Shown here in pieces: positions 1 through 9,648 of a stretch of DNA of 64,000 bases. The notes under the pieces were generated by a model that was not told the origin of the DNA, ran no database searches, and saw nothing but the letters and a program-made list of their open reading frames with translations. The stretch comes from Streptantibioticus rubrisoli (GTDB lineage: Bacteria; Actinomycetota; Actinomycetes; Streptomycetales; Streptomycetaceae), in NCBI RefSeq assembly GCF_024436055.1, contig NZ_JANFNH010000018.1, positions 39,297 through 103,296 on the forward strand, in the 5' to 3' direction. Position numbers and translations under genes: made by a program. Each line of letters starts with the position of its first letter. Position 1 is the stretch's first letter.

Positions 1-48
1 GTGCAGCCGATCGACGGCACCTCGCGGCACTCCCAGCGAAGCGCCTAG
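1..48. repeat. Truncated tail of dispersed intergenic repeat
   Basis: This is the end part of the repeat family seen complete at 11354-11492, 20681-20799 and 59533-59651. It shares the run GATCGACGGCAC, then CTCCCAGCG, and the terminal GCGCCTAG. The start of the copy lies outside the window. The bases from here to 192 hold no other feature I can support. Confidence 0.7.
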
Positions 49-192
49 CCGCCCCCGTTGTGGGCAGGGCACACCCCACCCCCGGACCCGCTCCCGAAAG
101 ACCATCCCGTACGCCAATTCGGCGCACCCGCGCCGAACCGCACTCCCACACGGACAACCCCGATCCGCCCCACCCGGCCCTACCGTGTTCGC

Positions 193-1644
193 ATGACCAC
201 CCCCACTGCCACCCCGTTCTGGATCGCCGGGCGCCAGGCCACCGGCGAGGACACCTTCGATGTCACCCACCCCTGGGACGGCGCCGTCGTCGGCACGGTG
301 AGCGTCCCCACCGACGCCCAGGTGGAAGCGGCGATCGCGGCCGCCGAGTCGGTGGCCGCCGACTTCGCGGCCACCCCCGCCCATGTCCGCAGCGCGGCGC
401 TGGACCATGTCGCCAAGCGGCTCGCCGAGCGGGCCGAGGAGATCGCCCGGCTGATCACCGCCGAGAACGGCAAGCCGATCAAGTGGGCGCGCGGCGAGGT
501 CGGCCGCGCGGTCTCGGTCTTCCGCTGGGCCGCCGAGGAGGCCCGCCGCTTCAACAGCGGTGAGGCGCAGCGGCTGGACACCGACGCCGGTGGCGTCGGA
601 CGGCTGGCGCTGACCCGGCGCTTCCCACGCGGCACGGTGCTGGGCATCGCGCCGTTCAACTTCCCGCTGAACCTGGTGGCGCACAAGGTCGCCCCGGCCA
701 TCGCGGTCGGCGCGCCGATCATCGTCAAACCCGCCCCGGCCACCCCGCTGTCCGCGCTGCTGCTGGGCGAACTGCTCGCGGAGACCGAGCTTCCGGCCGG
801 TTCGTGGAGCGTGCTGCCGGTGGCCAACGACCGGATGCCAGCGCTGGTCCAGGACGAGCGGCTGCCGGTGATCTCGTTCACCGGTTCGGACACGGTCGGC
901 TTCCAGATCCAGCAGTCGGTGCCGCACAAGCACGTCACCCTGGAACTCGGCGGCAACGCGGCGGCCGTGGTGCTGGCCGACTACTCCTCGGACGCCGACC
1001 TGGAGTGGGCGGCCACCCGGATCGCCACGTTCGCCAACTACCAGGCGGGCCAGTCGTGCATCTCGGTGCAGCGGGTGATCGCCGACGCCGCCGTCTACGA
1101 CCGGCTGGTGGAGAAGGTCGTCGCCAAGGTCGAGGCCCAGGTCACCGGCGACCCGTCGGACGACGCCACCGATGTCGGGCCGCTGGTCAGCGAGGACGCC
1201 GCCCGGCGGGTGGAGTCCTGGGTGGCGGACGCCATCGCCAAGGGCGCCAAGCTGGTCACCGGCGGGGTGCGGGAGGGCGCCTCGTACGCCCCGACCGTGC
1301 TCGCGGACCTGCCCGCGGACGCCATCCTGGCCACCGCCGAGGTGTTCGGCCCGGTGCTCAGCCTGCACAAGGTGGACGGCACCGACGAGGCGTTCGCCGC
1401 GGTGAACGACTCCAAGTTCGGCCTGCAGGCAGGGGTGTTCACGCACGACGTGCGGACCGCGTTCCGGGCCCACCGCGAGTTGGAGGTCGGCGGCGTGATC
1501 ATCGGCGACGCGCCCTCGTACCGGGCCGACCAGATGCCGTACGGCGGGGTCAAGGCGTCCGGTACCGGCCGGGAGGGCGTCGCCTACGCGATGGCCGACT
1601 ACACCTACGAGCGCGTTCTGGTCCTGACCGGACTGGACCTGTAG
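193..1644 (+). CDS. NAD(P)-dependent aldehyde dehydrogenase family protein
   Basis: This is a cytoplasmic aldehyde dehydrogenase of 483 residues, a normal length for the superfamily, oxidising an aldehyde to the acid with NAD(P). The Rossmann-side motif PFNFPLN is at about 153-159, with the oxyanion Asn at 156. The general-base Glu251 sits in TLELGGN, and the nucleophile Cys289 in AGQSCIS. The ATG at 193 is chosen because the protein then begins MTTPTATPFWIAG like family members; the frame stays open further upstream, but that part is Pro/Arg-rich and not family-like. It is followed by a strong terminator at 1659, so it is probably monocistronic. The substrate cannot be told from sequence; the family covers semialdehydes, glyceraldehyde-3-phosphate and phosphonoacetaldehyde. 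Confidence 0.9.
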   Translation: MTTPTATPFWIAGRQATGEDTFDVTHPWDGAVVGTVSVPTDAQVEAAIAAAESVAADFAATPAHVRSAALDHVAKRLAERAEEIARLITAENGKPIKWARGEVGRAVSVFRWAAEEARRFNSGEAQRLDTDAGGVGRLALTRRFPRGTVLGIAPFNFPLNLVAHKVAPAIAVGAPIIVKPAPATPLSALLLGELLAETELPAGSWSVLPVANDRMPALVQDERLPVISFTGSDTVGFQIQQSVPHKHVTLELGGNAAAVVLADYSSDADLEWAATRIATFANYQAGQSCISVQRVIADAAVYDRLVEKVVAKVEAQVTGDPSDDATDVGPLVSEDAARRVESWVADAIAKGAKLVTGGVREGASYAPTVLADLPADAILATAEVFGPVLSLHKVDGTDEAFAAVNDSKFGLQAGVFTHDVRTAFRAHRELEVGGVIIGDAPSYRADQMPYGGVKASGTGREGVAYAMADYTYERVLVLTGLDL

Positions 1645-1658
1645 ACCAACTCCCCCAC

Positions 1659-1699
1659 GGCGGAGGGCGCCCTGTGCGGGGGCGCCCTCCGCCCTTTTT
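1659..1699 (+). terminator. Rho-independent terminator after aldehyde dehydrogenase
   Basis: A perfect 13-bp GC stem (GGCGGAGGGCGCC pairing with GGCGCCCTCCGCC) closes a 9-base loop and is followed by five T residues. Confidence 0.9.
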
Positions 1700-1815
1700 C
1701 AGCGCGCCCCTCGTTGAGTGCCCCCTTCTCGGGTTCGTCCGGGAACCGTCGCCCGGGTTGTGCGCGGGGGCTGGTGCTGTTCCCATTAAGTGGGTAGATA
1801 CGCATCAGTAGCAAC

Positions 1816-1832
1816 CGGTCGGTAACCGACCG
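1816..1832. promoter_or_regulatory. 17-bp palindromic operator-like site before acyl-CoA dehydrogenase
   Basis: CGGTCGGTAACCGACCG is a perfect 8-bp inverted repeat around one central base, 38 bases before the acyl-CoA dehydrogenase start. Its size and symmetry are typical of a TetR-family operator, a regulator class that often controls fatty-acid oxidation genes in actinobacteria. No regulator gene is adjacent, so the binding protein is unknown. Confidence 0.55.
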
Positions 1833-1869
1833 TGACCGCACTCATCGATTTGCGGCGAGGTGAGCCCTC

Positions 1870-3807
1870 ATGACCGCACCATCCGCCCCACGCCAAGTCT
1901 CCGAGCGCGAAGCCCGGCAGGTCGCCGAGGCCGCCCGGGAGCAGGACTGGCGCAAGCCGAGCTTCGCCAAGGAGCTGTTCCTCGGCCGGTTCCGACTCGA
2001 CCTCATCCACCCGCATCCCACCGGCAGCGCGGAGGACGTCGAGCGAGGGGAGGAGTTCCTGGCCAAGCTCAAGGACTTCCTGGAGACGAAGGTCGACGGC
2101 GCCCGCATCGAGCGCGAGGCGCGGATCCCCGACGAGGTCATCGACGGACTCAAGCAGCTCGGCGCCCTCGGCATGAAGATCGACGTGGCCTATGGCGGCC
2201 TCGGCCTCAGCCAGGTGTACTACAACAAGGCGCTCGCGCTCACCGGCACCGCCAGCCCGGCGATAGGGGCGCTGCTGTCCGCGCACCAGTCCATCGGCGT
2301 ACCGCAGCCGCTGAAGCTGTTCGGCACCAAGGAGCAGAAGGACGCCTTCCTGCCGCGCTGCGCCCGTACCGACATCTCCGCGTTCCTGCTGACCGAACCG
2401 GACGTCGGCTCCGACCCGGCCCGACTGGCGACCAGCGCGGTGCCGGACGGTGACGACTACGTGCTGGACGGCGTCAAGCTGTGGACCACCAACGGGGTGG
2501 TCGCCGACCTGCTGGTGGTGATGGCCCGGGTGCCGAAGTCGGAGGGGCACAACGGCGGCATCACGGCCTTCGTGGTCGAGGCGGACAGCCCCGGTATCAC
2601 CGTGGAGAACCGCAACGCGTTCATGGGCCTGCGCGGCATCGAGAACGGCGTCACCCGCTTCCACCAGGTGCGGGTGCCCGCCGCCAACCGCATCGGCCCC
2701 GAGGGCGCGGGTCTGAAGATCGCGCTGACCACGCTCAACACCGGACGGCTGTCGCTGCCCGCCGCCTGCGCGGGCGCGGGCAAGTGGTGCCTGAAGATCG
2801 CCCGTGAGTGGTCCCAGGCCCGGGTGCAGTGGGGCAAGTCGATCGCCGAGCACGAGGCGGTCGGCTCGAAGATGGCGTTCATCGCGGCGACCAGCTTCGC
2901 CCTGGAGGCGGTGCTCGACCTGTCCAGCCAGATGGCCGACGAGGACCGCAACGACATCCGCATCGAGGCCGCGCTGGCCAAGCTCTACGGCAGCGAGATG
3001 GCCTGGCGGATGGCCGACGAGCTGGTGCAGATCCGCGGTGGCCGCGGCTTCGAGACCGCCGAGTCGCTCGCCGCCCGGGGGGAGCGGGCGGTGCCCGCCG
3101 AGCAGGTGCTGCGCGACCTGCGGATCAACCGGATCTTCGAGGGCTCGACGGAGATCATGCACCTGCTCATCGCCCGCGAGGCGGTGGACGCCCATCTGTC
3201 GGTGGCGGGCGATCTGATCGATCCGGACAAGTCCCTGTCGCAGAAGGCGAAAGCCGGGGCGAAGGCGGGCGGCTTCTACGCCCGCTGGCTGCCCAGGCTG
3301 GTCGCCGGGCCCGGCCAACTCCCGGCGTCCTACGGGCAGTTCCATCCATCCGGCCACACCGACCTGGCGGCGCATCTGCGCTACGTCGAGCGCTCGGCTC
3401 GCCGGTTGGCCCGGTCCACCTTCTACGGGATGTCCCGCTGGCAGGGCCGGATGGAGACCAAACAGGGCTTCCTGGGACGGGTGGTCGACATCGGCGCGGA
3501 GCTGTTCGCCATGAGCGCGGCATGCGTACGGGCCGAGATGCTCAGGGCGCACGGCGAGCACGGCACGGAGGCGTACCAACTCGCCGACGTCTTCTGCCGC
3601 CAGGCCCGGATCCGGATCGAGGAGCACTTCAACCGGCTGTGGACCAACACCGACACCATCGACCGCCGACTGGTCAAGGGCATCATGAGCGGCGCCTACA
3701 CCTGGCTGGAGGACGGCATCGTGGACCCGTCGGACGACGGCCCGTGGATCGCGGACGCCACCCCCGGCCCGTCCACCAAGGACAACGTGCACCGGCCGAT
3801 CCGCTGA
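1870..3807 (+). CDS. Long-form acyl-CoA dehydrogenase (FadE-like)
   Basis: This flavoprotein carries out the first step of beta-oxidation, forming the alpha-beta double bond of an acyl-CoA. At 645 residues it is of the very-long-chain/ACAD9-like type: the usual dehydrogenase core occupies about residues 60-450 and a helical C-terminal extension fills the rest. The FAD/substrate signature [13 protein letters not shown] is near residue 175, and the C-terminal core motif [13 protein letters not shown] lies around 420-432, the region that holds the catalytic Glu in this family. The ATG follows a GAGGTGAG ribosome site. The gene stands alone between two terminators and behind a palindromic operator-like site, which suggests control by a TetR-type repressor. 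Chain-length preference is not visible. Confidence 0.9.
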   Translation: MTAPSAPRQVSEREARQVAEAAREQDWRKPSFAKELFLGRFRLDLIHPHPTGSAEDVERGEEFLAKLKDFLETKVDGARIEREARIPDEVIDGLKQLGALGMKIDVAYGGLGLSQVYYNKALALTGTASPAIGALLSAHQSIGVPQPLKLFGTKEQKDAFLPRCARTDISAFLLTEPDVGSDPARLATSAVPDGDDYVLDGVKLWTTNGVVADLLVVMARVPKSEGHNGGITAFVVEADSPGITVENRNAFMGLRGIENGVTRFHQVRVPAANRIGPEGAGLKIALTTLNTGRLSLPAACAGAGKWCLKIAREWSQARVQWGKSIAEHEAVGSKMAFIAATSFALEAVLDLSSQMADEDRNDIRIEAALAKLYGSEMAWRMADELVQIRGGRGFETAESLAARGERAVPAEQVLRDLRINRIFEGSTEIMHLLIAREAVDAHLSVAGDLIDPDKSLSQKAKAGAKAGGFYARWLPRLVAGPGQLPASYGQFHPSGHTDLAAHLRYVERSARRLARSTFYGMSRWQGRMETKQGFLGRVVDIGAELFAMSAACVRAEMLRAHGEHGTEAYQLADVFCRQARIRIEEHFNRLWTNTDTIDRRLVKGIMSGAYTWLEDGIVDPSDDGPWIADATPGPSTKDNVHRPIR

Positions 3808-3838
3808 GCGGCACACCCCCGACCAGCGCGCCGCCCCG

Positions 3839-3872
3839 CCGCATCCCCTGTCGGAACCGTCAGGGGATGCGG
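3839..3872. terminator. Hairpin terminator between acyl-CoA dehydrogenase and dxr
   Basis: A perfect 12-bp stem (CCGCATCCCCTG with CAGGGGATGCGG) encloses a 10-base loop. There is no T-run, which is usual for high-GC actinobacterial terminators. It ends one base before the dxr -10 hexamer. Confidence 0.8.
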
Positions 3873-3873
3873 C

Positions 3874-3886
3874 CACAATGGGGGGC
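3874..3886 (+). promoter_or_regulatory. Putative leaderless promoter of dxr (-10 CACAAT)
   Basis: CACAAT at 3874-3879 lies exactly 7 nt before the ATG at 3887. This is the spacing of Streptomyces leaderless promoters, where transcription starts at the A of the start codon. No Shine-Dalgarno sequence fits either candidate ATG (3878 or 3887), which supports a leaderless start. Confidence 0.5.
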
Positions 3887-5152
3887 ATGACCGAGAGTCC
3901 CGCACCCCTCGCCGATCCGCACCTGATCTACCAACCGGACACCGGCGGCCCCGGCGCCCCGCGCGATGTCGTCATCCTCGGGTCGACCGGATCGGTCGGC
4001 ACCCAGGCGATCGACGTGGTGCTGCGCAACCCGGACCGCTTCCGGGTGGTCGCCCTGTCCGCCGCGGGCGGCCGGGTCCGGCTGCTCGCCGAGCAGGCGC
4101 ACACCCTGCGGGTCCGCGCGGTGGCGGTGGCCGACGAGGCGGCGGTGCCCGCGCTGCGCGAGGCGCTGTCCGCGGTCTACCCGGCGGGGGAGGCCCAGCC
4201 GGAGATCCTCGCCGGGCCTGACGCGGCCTGCGAGGCGGCGCGGATGGAGTGCCACTCGGTGCTCAACGGCATCACCGGGTCCATCGGTCTGGCGCCGACG
4301 CTGGCCGCCCTGGAGGCGGGCCGGGTGCTGGTGCTGGCCAACAAGGAGTCGCTGATCGTCGGCGGGCCGCTGGTGAAGGCGCTGGCGAAGCCCGGGCAGA
4401 TCGTGCCGGTGGACTCCGAGCACTCGGCGCTGTTCCAGGCGCTGATGGGCGGCACCCGGCGCGAGGTGCGCAAGCTGGTCGTCACCGCCTCCGGCGGCCC
4501 GTTCCGCGGCCGGACCAGGGCGGAGCTGGCCGGTGTCACCCCGGACGACGCGCTGGCGCACCCCACCTGGGACATGGGGCCGGTCATCACCATCAACTCG
4601 GCGACCCTGGTGAACAAGGGCCTGGAGGTCATCGAGGCGCATCTGCTGTACGACATCCCGTTCGACCGGATCGAGGTCGTGGTCCATCCGCAGTCGTACA
4701 TCCACTCGATGGTGGAGTTCACCGACGGCTCAACCCTGGCCCAGGCGAGCCCCCCGGACATGCGGATGCCCATCGCGCTGGGGCTGGGCTGGCCGCACCG
4801 GGTTGCGGACGCCGCGCCCGCGTTCGACTGGTCCAAGGCGATGAACTGGGAGTTCTCGCCGCTGGACGACGAGGCGTTCCCTTCGGTGGCGCTGGCCCGT
4901 CGAGTGGGTAGCCTCGGGGGCACCGCACCCGCGGTGTTCAACGCGGCCAACGAGGAGTGCGTTGACGCCTTCCTCGCCGGGCGGCTGGCGTTCACCGGGA
5001 TCGTGGACACCGTCGCCGAGGTCGTCGAGGAGCACGGCACGCCCGCCTCGGGAACTTCCCTCACCGTGGCGGACGTCCTGGGGGCGGAGGCGTGGGCACG
5101 GGCCCGCGCCCGTGAACTGGCGGCGAAGGCGACAGCGGAGGCCCGTGTATGA
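3887..5152 (+). CDS. dxr: 1-deoxy-D-xylulose 5-phosphate reductoisomerase
   Basis: Dxr converts DXP to 2-C-methyl-D-erythritol 4-phosphate with NADPH, the committed step of the MEP isoprenoid pathway in the cytoplasm. The NADPH-binding GSTGSVGTQ motif is near residue 33. The catalytic-region motifs [23 protein letters not shown] and [16 protein letters not shown] follow in order. The length of 421 residues is slightly above the usual 390-400 because of an N-terminal extension. The start at 3887 is preferred over the in-frame ATG at 3878 because it fits a leaderless promoter. The last codons overlap the next gene in ATGA, so the protease is translationally coupled. ispG of the same pathway lies just beyond. 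Confidence 0.96.
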   Translation: MTESPAPLADPHLIYQPDTGGPGAPRDVVILGSTGSVGTQAIDVVLRNPDRFRVVALSAAGGRVRLLAEQAHTLRVRAVAVADEAAVPALREALSAVYPAGEAQPEILAGPDAACEAARMECHSVLNGITGSIGLAPTLAALEAGRVLVLANKESLIVGGPLVKALAKPGQIVPVDSEHSALFQALMGGTRREVRKLVVTASGGPFRGRTRAELAGVTPDDALAHPTWDMGPVITINSATLVNKGLEVIEAHLLYDIPFDRIEVVVHPQSYIHSMVEFTDGSTLAQASPPDMRMPIALGLGWPHRVADAAPAFDWSKAMNWEFSPLDDEAFPSVALARRVGSLGGTAPAVFNAANEECVDAFLAGRLAFTGIVDTVAEVVEEHGTPASGTSLTVADVLGAEAWARARARELAAKATAEARV

Positions 5153-6459
5153 CGACAGCGATGACGGTCCTCGGCGTAGTCGTGTTCGCCGTCGGCCTGC
5201 TGATCTCCATCGCCTGGCACGAACTGGGCCATCTGACCACGGCGAAGATGTTCGGCATCCGGGTGCCGCAGTACATGGTGGGCTTCGGCCCGACGATCTT
5301 CTCCCGCAAGAAGGGCGAGACCGAGTACGGGATCAAGGCGGTCCCGCTGGGCGGCTACATCCGCATGATCGGGATGTTTCCGCCCGGTGAGGACGGAAGG
5401 ATCGTGGCCCGGTCCAGTTCGCCGTGGCGAGGGATGATCGAGGACGCGCGCTCGGCGGCCTTCGAGGAACTGCAACCCGGCGACGAGACCCGGCTGTTCT
5501 ACACGCGCAAGCCGTGGAAGCGCGTGATCGTGATGTTCGCCGGTCCGTTCATGAACCTCATCCTCGCGGTGGCACTGTTCCTCGGCGTGCTGATGGGTTT
5601 CGGCATCAACTCCCAGACCACGACGGTCAGTACGGTGCAGGACTGTGTGATCACGCAGTCCGCCGCCAGCAAGGGCAAGACCACCTGTGCGTCCGGTGAC
5701 CCGGCCTCCCCGGCGAAGAAGGCCGGGCTGAAGGCGGGCGACCGGATCACCGCCTTCAACGGCCAGCCGATCAAGGACTGGGCCGCGCTGCAGGGCGACA
5801 TCCGCAGGACCACCGGCCCGGCCGTGATCATGGTGCAGCGCGGCGGGCAGAGCCTGGAACTCCACGCCGACCTGATAAAGAACCAGGTGGCCAAGACCGA
5901 CGGGCACGGCGGCTACGTCGACGGCCAGTACGTGACGGCCGGATTCCTCGGCTTCACCCCGGCCCAGGGCATCGTCAAGCAGTCCTTCGGTGACTCGGTG
6001 AGCCGGATGGGCGACATGGTGACCACCGCCACCCGGTCGCTGGTGGACCTGCCCGAGCGGGTCCCCGCCCTGTGGCGGGCCGCCTTCGAGGGCGCGCCGC
6101 GCCAGCCAGACTCGCCCATGGGTGTGGTCGGCGCGGCTCGGGTCGGCGGCGATGTGTTCTCGCTGAAGATCCCGCCGGAGCAGCGGGTGGCGACCATGCT
6201 GATGCTGGTGGCCGGGTTCAACCTGTCGCTGTTCCTGTTCAACATGCTTCCGCTGCTGCCGCTGGACGGCGGCCACATCGCGGGGGCGCTGTGGGAGGCG
6301 CTGAAGCGGAACCTGGCCAAGGTGTTCCGCCGCCCGGACCCGGGTCCGTTCGACGTGGCGAAGATGATGCCGGTGGCCTATGTGGTGGCCGGTCTCTTCC
6401 TGTCATTCACCGTGCTGGTCCTGATCGCGGATGTTGTCAATCCGGTCAAGATCACCTGA
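5149..6459 (+). CDS. RIP-type site-2 membrane metalloprotease (RseP/Rip1-like)
   Basis: This is an M50 intramembrane zinc protease of 436 residues that would cleave transmembrane substrates such as anti-sigma factors. Helix 1 (about 5-30) carries the zinc motif HELGH at 24-28. A PDZ domain spans roughly 180-260, with the [16 protein letters not shown] core. The second active-site motif N365-MLPLLPLD373-GG supplies the third zinc ligand Asp, and the last helix is near 410-430. All key residues are present. It overlaps dxr by 4 nt (ATGA), the conserved dxr-rip arrangement of actinobacteria. A terminator follows. The substrate is unknown; in mycobacteria the orthologue Rip1 acts on several anti-sigma factors. 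Confidence 0.93.
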   Translation: MTTAMTVLGVVVFAVGLLISIAWHELGHLTTAKMFGIRVPQYMVGFGPTIFSRKKGETEYGIKAVPLGGYIRMIGMFPPGEDGRIVARSSSPWRGMIEDARSAAFEELQPGDETRLFYTRKPWKRVIVMFAGPFMNLILAVALFLGVLMGFGINSQTTTVSTVQDCVITQSAASKGKTTCASGDPASPAKKAGLKAGDRITAFNGQPIKDWAALQGDIRRTTGPAVIMVQRGGQSLELHADLIKNQVAKTDGHGGYVDGQYVTAGFLGFTPAQGIVKQSFGDSVSRMGDMVTTATRSLVDLPERVPALWRAAFEGAPRQPDSPMGVVGAARVGGDVFSLKIPPEQRVATMLMLVAGFNLSLFLFNMLPLLPLDGGHIAGALWEALKRNLAKVFRRPDPGPFDVAKMMPVAYVVAGLFLSFTVLVLIADVVNPVKIT

Positions 6460-6486
6460 TTTCGATCAAACGCTAACGAGGTACGA

Positions 6487-6517
6487 ACCGGCCGGGCATG
6501 ATGAGTGTCCGGCCGGT
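6487..6517 (+). terminator. Hairpin terminator after rip
   Basis: ACCGGCCGGGCA pairs with TGTCCGGCCGGT in a 12-bp stem with one G-U pair and a 7-base loop. It closes the dxr-rip transcript. Confidence 0.85.
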
Positions 6518-6569
6518 GCCATGTTCGCGCGCGGTCCTGGCGGATGTGCCCGGCGTCTACGCCGTGCCG

Positions 6570-6575
6570 TAATCT
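6570..6575 (+). promoter_or_regulatory. Putative ispG promoter -10 element
   Basis: TAATCT fits the TANNNT consensus and lies between the rip terminator and ispG, giving a leader of about 66 nt. No convincing -35 element is seen. Confidence 0.35.
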
Positions 6576-6647
6576 CGGAAGCCGAAGCCCGCCCAGACCG
6601 GGCCTCGAACGACGCCCGCACATCCGAACCCTGGGGATGCACAGCAC

Positions 6648-7802
6648 ATGGCCGCGATTTCGCTTGGTATGCCATCGGTTCCGTCCACGCTCGCGCAGCG
6701 GCGCAAGAGCCGTCAGATCCAGGTGGGGTCGGTGGCGGTGGGTGGGGATGCGCCGGTGTCGGTGCAGTCGATGACGACCACGGTGACCGCGGACATCGGT
6801 GCCACGTTGCAGCAGATCGCGGAGTTGACGGCGGCTGGTTGTCAGATCGTGCGGGTGGCGTGTCCGTCGCAGGATGACGCGGACGCGTTGCCGGTGATCG
6901 CGAAGAAGTCGCAGATTCCGGTGATCGCGGACATCCATTTCCAGCCGAAGTATGTGTTCGCGGCGATTGATGCCGGGTGTGCGGCGGTGCGGGTGAATCC
7001 GGGGAACATCCGGCAGTTCGATGACAAGGTCAAGGAGATCGCGAAGGCGGCGTCGGAGGCGGGGGTGCCGATCCGGATCGGGGTGAACGCCGGGTCGTTG
7101 GACAAGCGGTTGCTGGAGCGGTACGGCAGGGCGACGCCGGAGGCGTTGGTGGAGTCGGCGTTGTGGGAGTGCTCGTTGTTCGAGGAGCACGGTTTCCGGG
7201 ATATCAAGATCTCGGTGAAGCACAACGATCCGGTGGTGATGGTCAATGCCTATCGGTTGCTGGCGGCCAGGTGTGACTATCCGCTGCATCTGGGGGTGAC
7301 GGAGGCGGGTCCGGCGTTCCAGGGGACGATCAAGTCGGCGGTGGCGTTTGGTGCGCTGTTGTCGGAGGGGATCGGGGACACGATCCGGGTGTCGCTGTCG
7401 GCGCCTCCTGCGGAGGAGGTCAAGGTCGGTATCCAGATTCTGGAGTCGTTGGGGCTTCGGCAGCGGCGGTTGGAGATTGTGTCGTGTCCGTCGTGTGGTC
7501 GGGCGCAGGTGGATGTGTACAAGTTGGCGGATGAGGTGACCGCGGGTCTGGAGGGCATGGAGGTGCCGTTGCGGGTCGCGGTGATGGGGTGTGTGGTCAA
7601 CGGTCCCGGTGAGGCGCGTGAGGCGGATCTGGGTGTGGCCTCGGGCAATGGCAAGGGGCAGATCTTTGTGAAGGGTGAGGTGATCAAGACGGTTCCGGAG
7701 TCGAAGATCGTCGAGACCCTGATCGAGGAGGCGATGAAGCTCGCCGCGCGGATGGAGGCCGACGGCGTACCGTCCGGGGAACCAGCCGTCACCGTCTCCT
7801 GA
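6648..7802 (+). CDS. ispG: 4-hydroxy-3-methylbut-2-en-1-yl diphosphate synthase (GcpE)
   Basis: IspG reduces MEcPP to HMBPP in the MEP pathway using a [4Fe-4S] cluster. The 384-residue protein has the TIM-barrel part first, with the QSMTTT motif near residue 42. The cluster part follows with Cys280 and Cys283 in SCPSCGR and Cys315 in [10 protein letters not shown], so all three ligands are present. Codon choice is unlike its neighbours: third positions are mostly G or T (GTG, TTG, TCG, GGT) rather than C, and this leaves a long open antisense frame that I regard as spurious. Many streptomycetes hold two ispG copies; the odd codon use may mark transfer or copy exchange. The start has only a weak GGGGA upstream. 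Confidence 0.95.
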   Translation: MAAISLGMPSVPSTLAQRRKSRQIQVGSVAVGGDAPVSVQSMTTTVTADIGATLQQIAELTAAGCQIVRVACPSQDDADALPVIAKKSQIPVIADIHFQPKYVFAAIDAGCAAVRVNPGNIRQFDDKVKEIAKAASEAGVPIRIGVNAGSLDKRLLERYGRATPEALVESALWECSLFEEHGFRDIKISVKHNDPVVMVNAYRLLAARCDYPLHLGVTEAGPAFQGTIKSAVAFGALLSEGIGDTIRVSLSAPPAEEVKVGIQILESLGLRQRRLEIVSCPSCGRAQVDVYKLADEVTAGLEGMEVPLRVAVMGCVVNGPGEAREADLGVASGNGKGQIFVKGEVIKTVPESKIVETLIEEAMKLAARMEADGVPSGEPAVTVS

Positions 7803-7864
7803 CACCACCGCCGCGGCCGCACGGTAAAGTGCGGAGATCAGCCCCGTACTGGTGAGGCGCCCAC

Positions 7865-8710
7865 GTGTTGACGACGACCACCACCAAGGTCCTGGACCCG
7901 GCCGAGCTCGACGCCGCGCTGGCCGTCCTCGACCGGGATCCGGTCGCCAACGCCTTCGTCGCCGCCCGGGTGCGCATCGCAGGTCTGGACCCCTGGCGGC
8001 TCGGCGGCGAGATGTGGGGCTGGTACACCGGCGGACGCCTTGAGTCGCTGTGCTACGCCGGTGCCAACCTGGTGCCGATCTGCGCGGGCCCGGAGGCGGT
8101 GCGCGCCTTCGCCGAACGGGCCCGGCGCAGTGGCCGCCGCTGCTCGTCCATCGTCGGCCCGGCCGAGCCCACCGCCGAACTGTGGTCGCTGCTGGAGCCC
8201 AGCTGGGGACCGGCGCGCGAGGTGCGCGCCCACCAGCCGCTGATGGTGACCCGCTCGCTGCCCGTCGACGTGCCCTGCGACCCTCTGGTGCGGCGGGTCA
8301 GGCGGGACGAGATGGACCTGATCATGCCCGCCTGCGTGGCCATGTTCACTGAGGAGGTCGGCGTCTCCCCGCTGGCCGGTGACGGCGGACTGCTCTACCA
8401 GGCCCGGGTCGCCGAACTCGTCACCTCCGGGCGGGCGTTCGCCCGGATCGAGGACGGCCGGGTGGTGTTCAAGGCGGAGATCGGCGCGGTCACCCAGCAC
8501 GCCTGCCAGATCCAGGGCGTCTGGGTGGCCCCCGAGTACCGCGGCCGCGGACTGTCGGAGACCGGCATGTCGGCGGTGCTGCACCACGCGCTGCGCGAGG
8601 TCGCCCCGGTCGCCAGCCTCTACGTCAACGACTTCAACGCCGCCGCCCGCGCCGCCTACCGCCGCGTCGGCTTCACCGAAGTCGGCTCGTTCATGAGCGT
8701 GTTGTTCTGA
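7865..8710 (+). CDS. GNAT N-acetyltransferase with N-terminal DUF4081-like domain
   Basis: The protein has 281 residues. The first half (about 10-130) matches the DUF4081-type GNAT-like N-domain by pattern (DPVANAFVAARV near residue 22). The second half is a GNAT acetyl-CoA-binding domain with motif A in VWVAPEYRGRGLSETGM near 220-236 and the ending YVNDFNAAARAAYRRVGF typical of the fold. The GTG start is preceded by GGTGAGG. A TAAAGT hexamer at 7825 could be its -10 element. The acceptor substrate is not known. A gene of this family next to ispG and proS is a common streptomycete arrangement. Confidence 0.85.
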   Translation: MLTTTTTKVLDPAELDAALAVLDRDPVANAFVAARVRIAGLDPWRLGGEMWGWYTGGRLESLCYAGANLVPICAGPEAVRAFAERARRSGRRCSSIVGPAEPTAELWSLLEPSWGPAREVRAHQPLMVTRSLPVDVPCDPLVRRVRRDEMDLIMPACVAMFTEEVGVSPLAGDGGLLYQARVAELVTSGRAFARIEDGRVVFKAEIGAVTQHACQIQGVWVAPEYRGRGLSETGMSAVLHHALREVAPVASLYVNDFNAAARAAYRRVGFTEVGSFMSVLF

Positions 8711-8853
8711 GCGGCGCCCCTTTTTTGTGTTCGCTCGCCTCCGGCCGCTTTGAGCCTGTGTCGACACTCCTCGTCGAGCGGTCGCTGCGCTCCCTCCTCC
8801 TCGTCGCTTTCGACACCGGCGCGGCCTTTGGCTCGCTCACCTCGCGGAAACGA

Positions 8854-8940
8854 GGTTGGGCGGTGCGTGCCATCACGGGTGGGGTTGGCCGGTGCCTGCC
8901 ATCGCGGGTGGGGTGGGCCGGTGCGTGCCATCACGGTTCA
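8854..8940. repeat. 29-bp tandem repeat, three copies
   Basis: Three adjacent 29-bp units at 8854-8882, 8883-8911 and 8912-8940 share the core GGCCGGTGCGTGCCATCACG with a few differences each. They lie in the 273-bp gap between two acetyltransferase genes. The rest of that gap holds a T6 run at 8721 and the palindrome GTGTCGACAC near 8757, but no gene. Confidence 0.85.
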
Positions 8941-8983
8941 GGCGCCGTGGTTGCCGGGGGCGTGCCGCTAGTACGCTCCGGTC

Positions 8984-9520
8984 ATGGACGACGTCGCGGT
9001 GGGGCCGCTTGATCTGGCGAGCAGGGTGGACGACGCACTCGCGGTGCAGGCACTGGCATTCGGGCTCACCGACGAGGAGATCGCGGTCCGCCGCCAGATC
9101 GTGCTGCGCCACCTCACCCTGCCGGGAGTGCGGGCGCTCGGCGCCACCACCGCCGACGACCGCCTGGTCGGCTTCGTCTACGGCATGCCCAACGACCGCG
9201 CCCACTGGTGGTCCACCGTCGTGGAACCGTACCTGCGCCGCCGAGGCCACGACGGCTGGCTGGACGACTCGTTCGTCATCGTGGAACTCCACGTCCTGCC
9301 CGCCTACCAGGGCGTCGGCATCGGCCGCCGACTGATCACGGAGATCACCGACCCGGTACCGCAGCCGCGCAGCATACTGTCCGCGCTGGACCTGGACAGC
9401 CCCGCCCGCCGCTTCTACCGCGGTCTGGGCTACCGCGACCTGGCGCACCCGGTGCACTTCCCCAGCGCCCGGACCCCGTACACGGTGATGGGCGCGACCC
9501 TGCCGCTGCGCAGGCGCTGA
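8984..9520 (+). CDS. GNAT family N-acetyltransferase
   Basis: This is a single-domain GNAT enzyme of 178 residues. The acetyl-CoA pyrophosphate loop is in [15 protein letters not shown] at about 105-119. The C-terminal strand-helix unit ([19 protein letters not shown], about 137-155) is typical. The N-terminal third contains the substrate side and does not point to a known acceptor. The ATG at 8984 is the first start in frame and gives a normal GNAT N-terminus. It lies upstream of the proS terminator-promoter region and is not obviously co-transcribed with proS. Confidence 0.85.
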   Translation: MDDVAVGPLDLASRVDDALAVQALAFGLTDEEIAVRRQIVLRHLTLPGVRALGATTADDRLVGFVYGMPNDRAHWWSTVVEPYLRRRGHDGWLDDSFVIVELHVLPAYQGVGIGRRLITEITDPVPQPRSILSALDLDSPARRFYRGLGYRDLAHPVHFPSARTPYTVMGATLPLRRR

Positions 9521-9543
9521 CCGGGCTTCGGACTGTGCCTTCT

Positions 9544-9561
9544 CGGGGGGATCACCCCCCG
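9544..9561 (+). terminator. Short GC hairpin after acetyltransferase
   Basis: CGGGGGG and CCCCCCG pair around an ATCA tetraloop, 24 bases after the stop codon and ahead of proS. Confidence 0.65.
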
Positions 9562-9648
9562 AACCCCGCCGACAAAATCCGGTGCGGCACCGGCCGGGCG
9601 GCGCAGTATCGTCGGCGGCACGAAGACCCCACCGTACGGAGAGCCACC

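Noticed and set aside
6378..7808. Long open frame on the minus strand across ispG (about 476 codons)
   Set aside because: It is the antisense of a clear IspG gene and is His/Arg-rich without domain features; it stays open only because ispG uses G/T third bases.
9565..9648. T-box or amino-acid riboswitch before proS
   Set aside because: The leader is too short and lacks a T-box bulge sequence; only a short terminator hairpin is present upstream.
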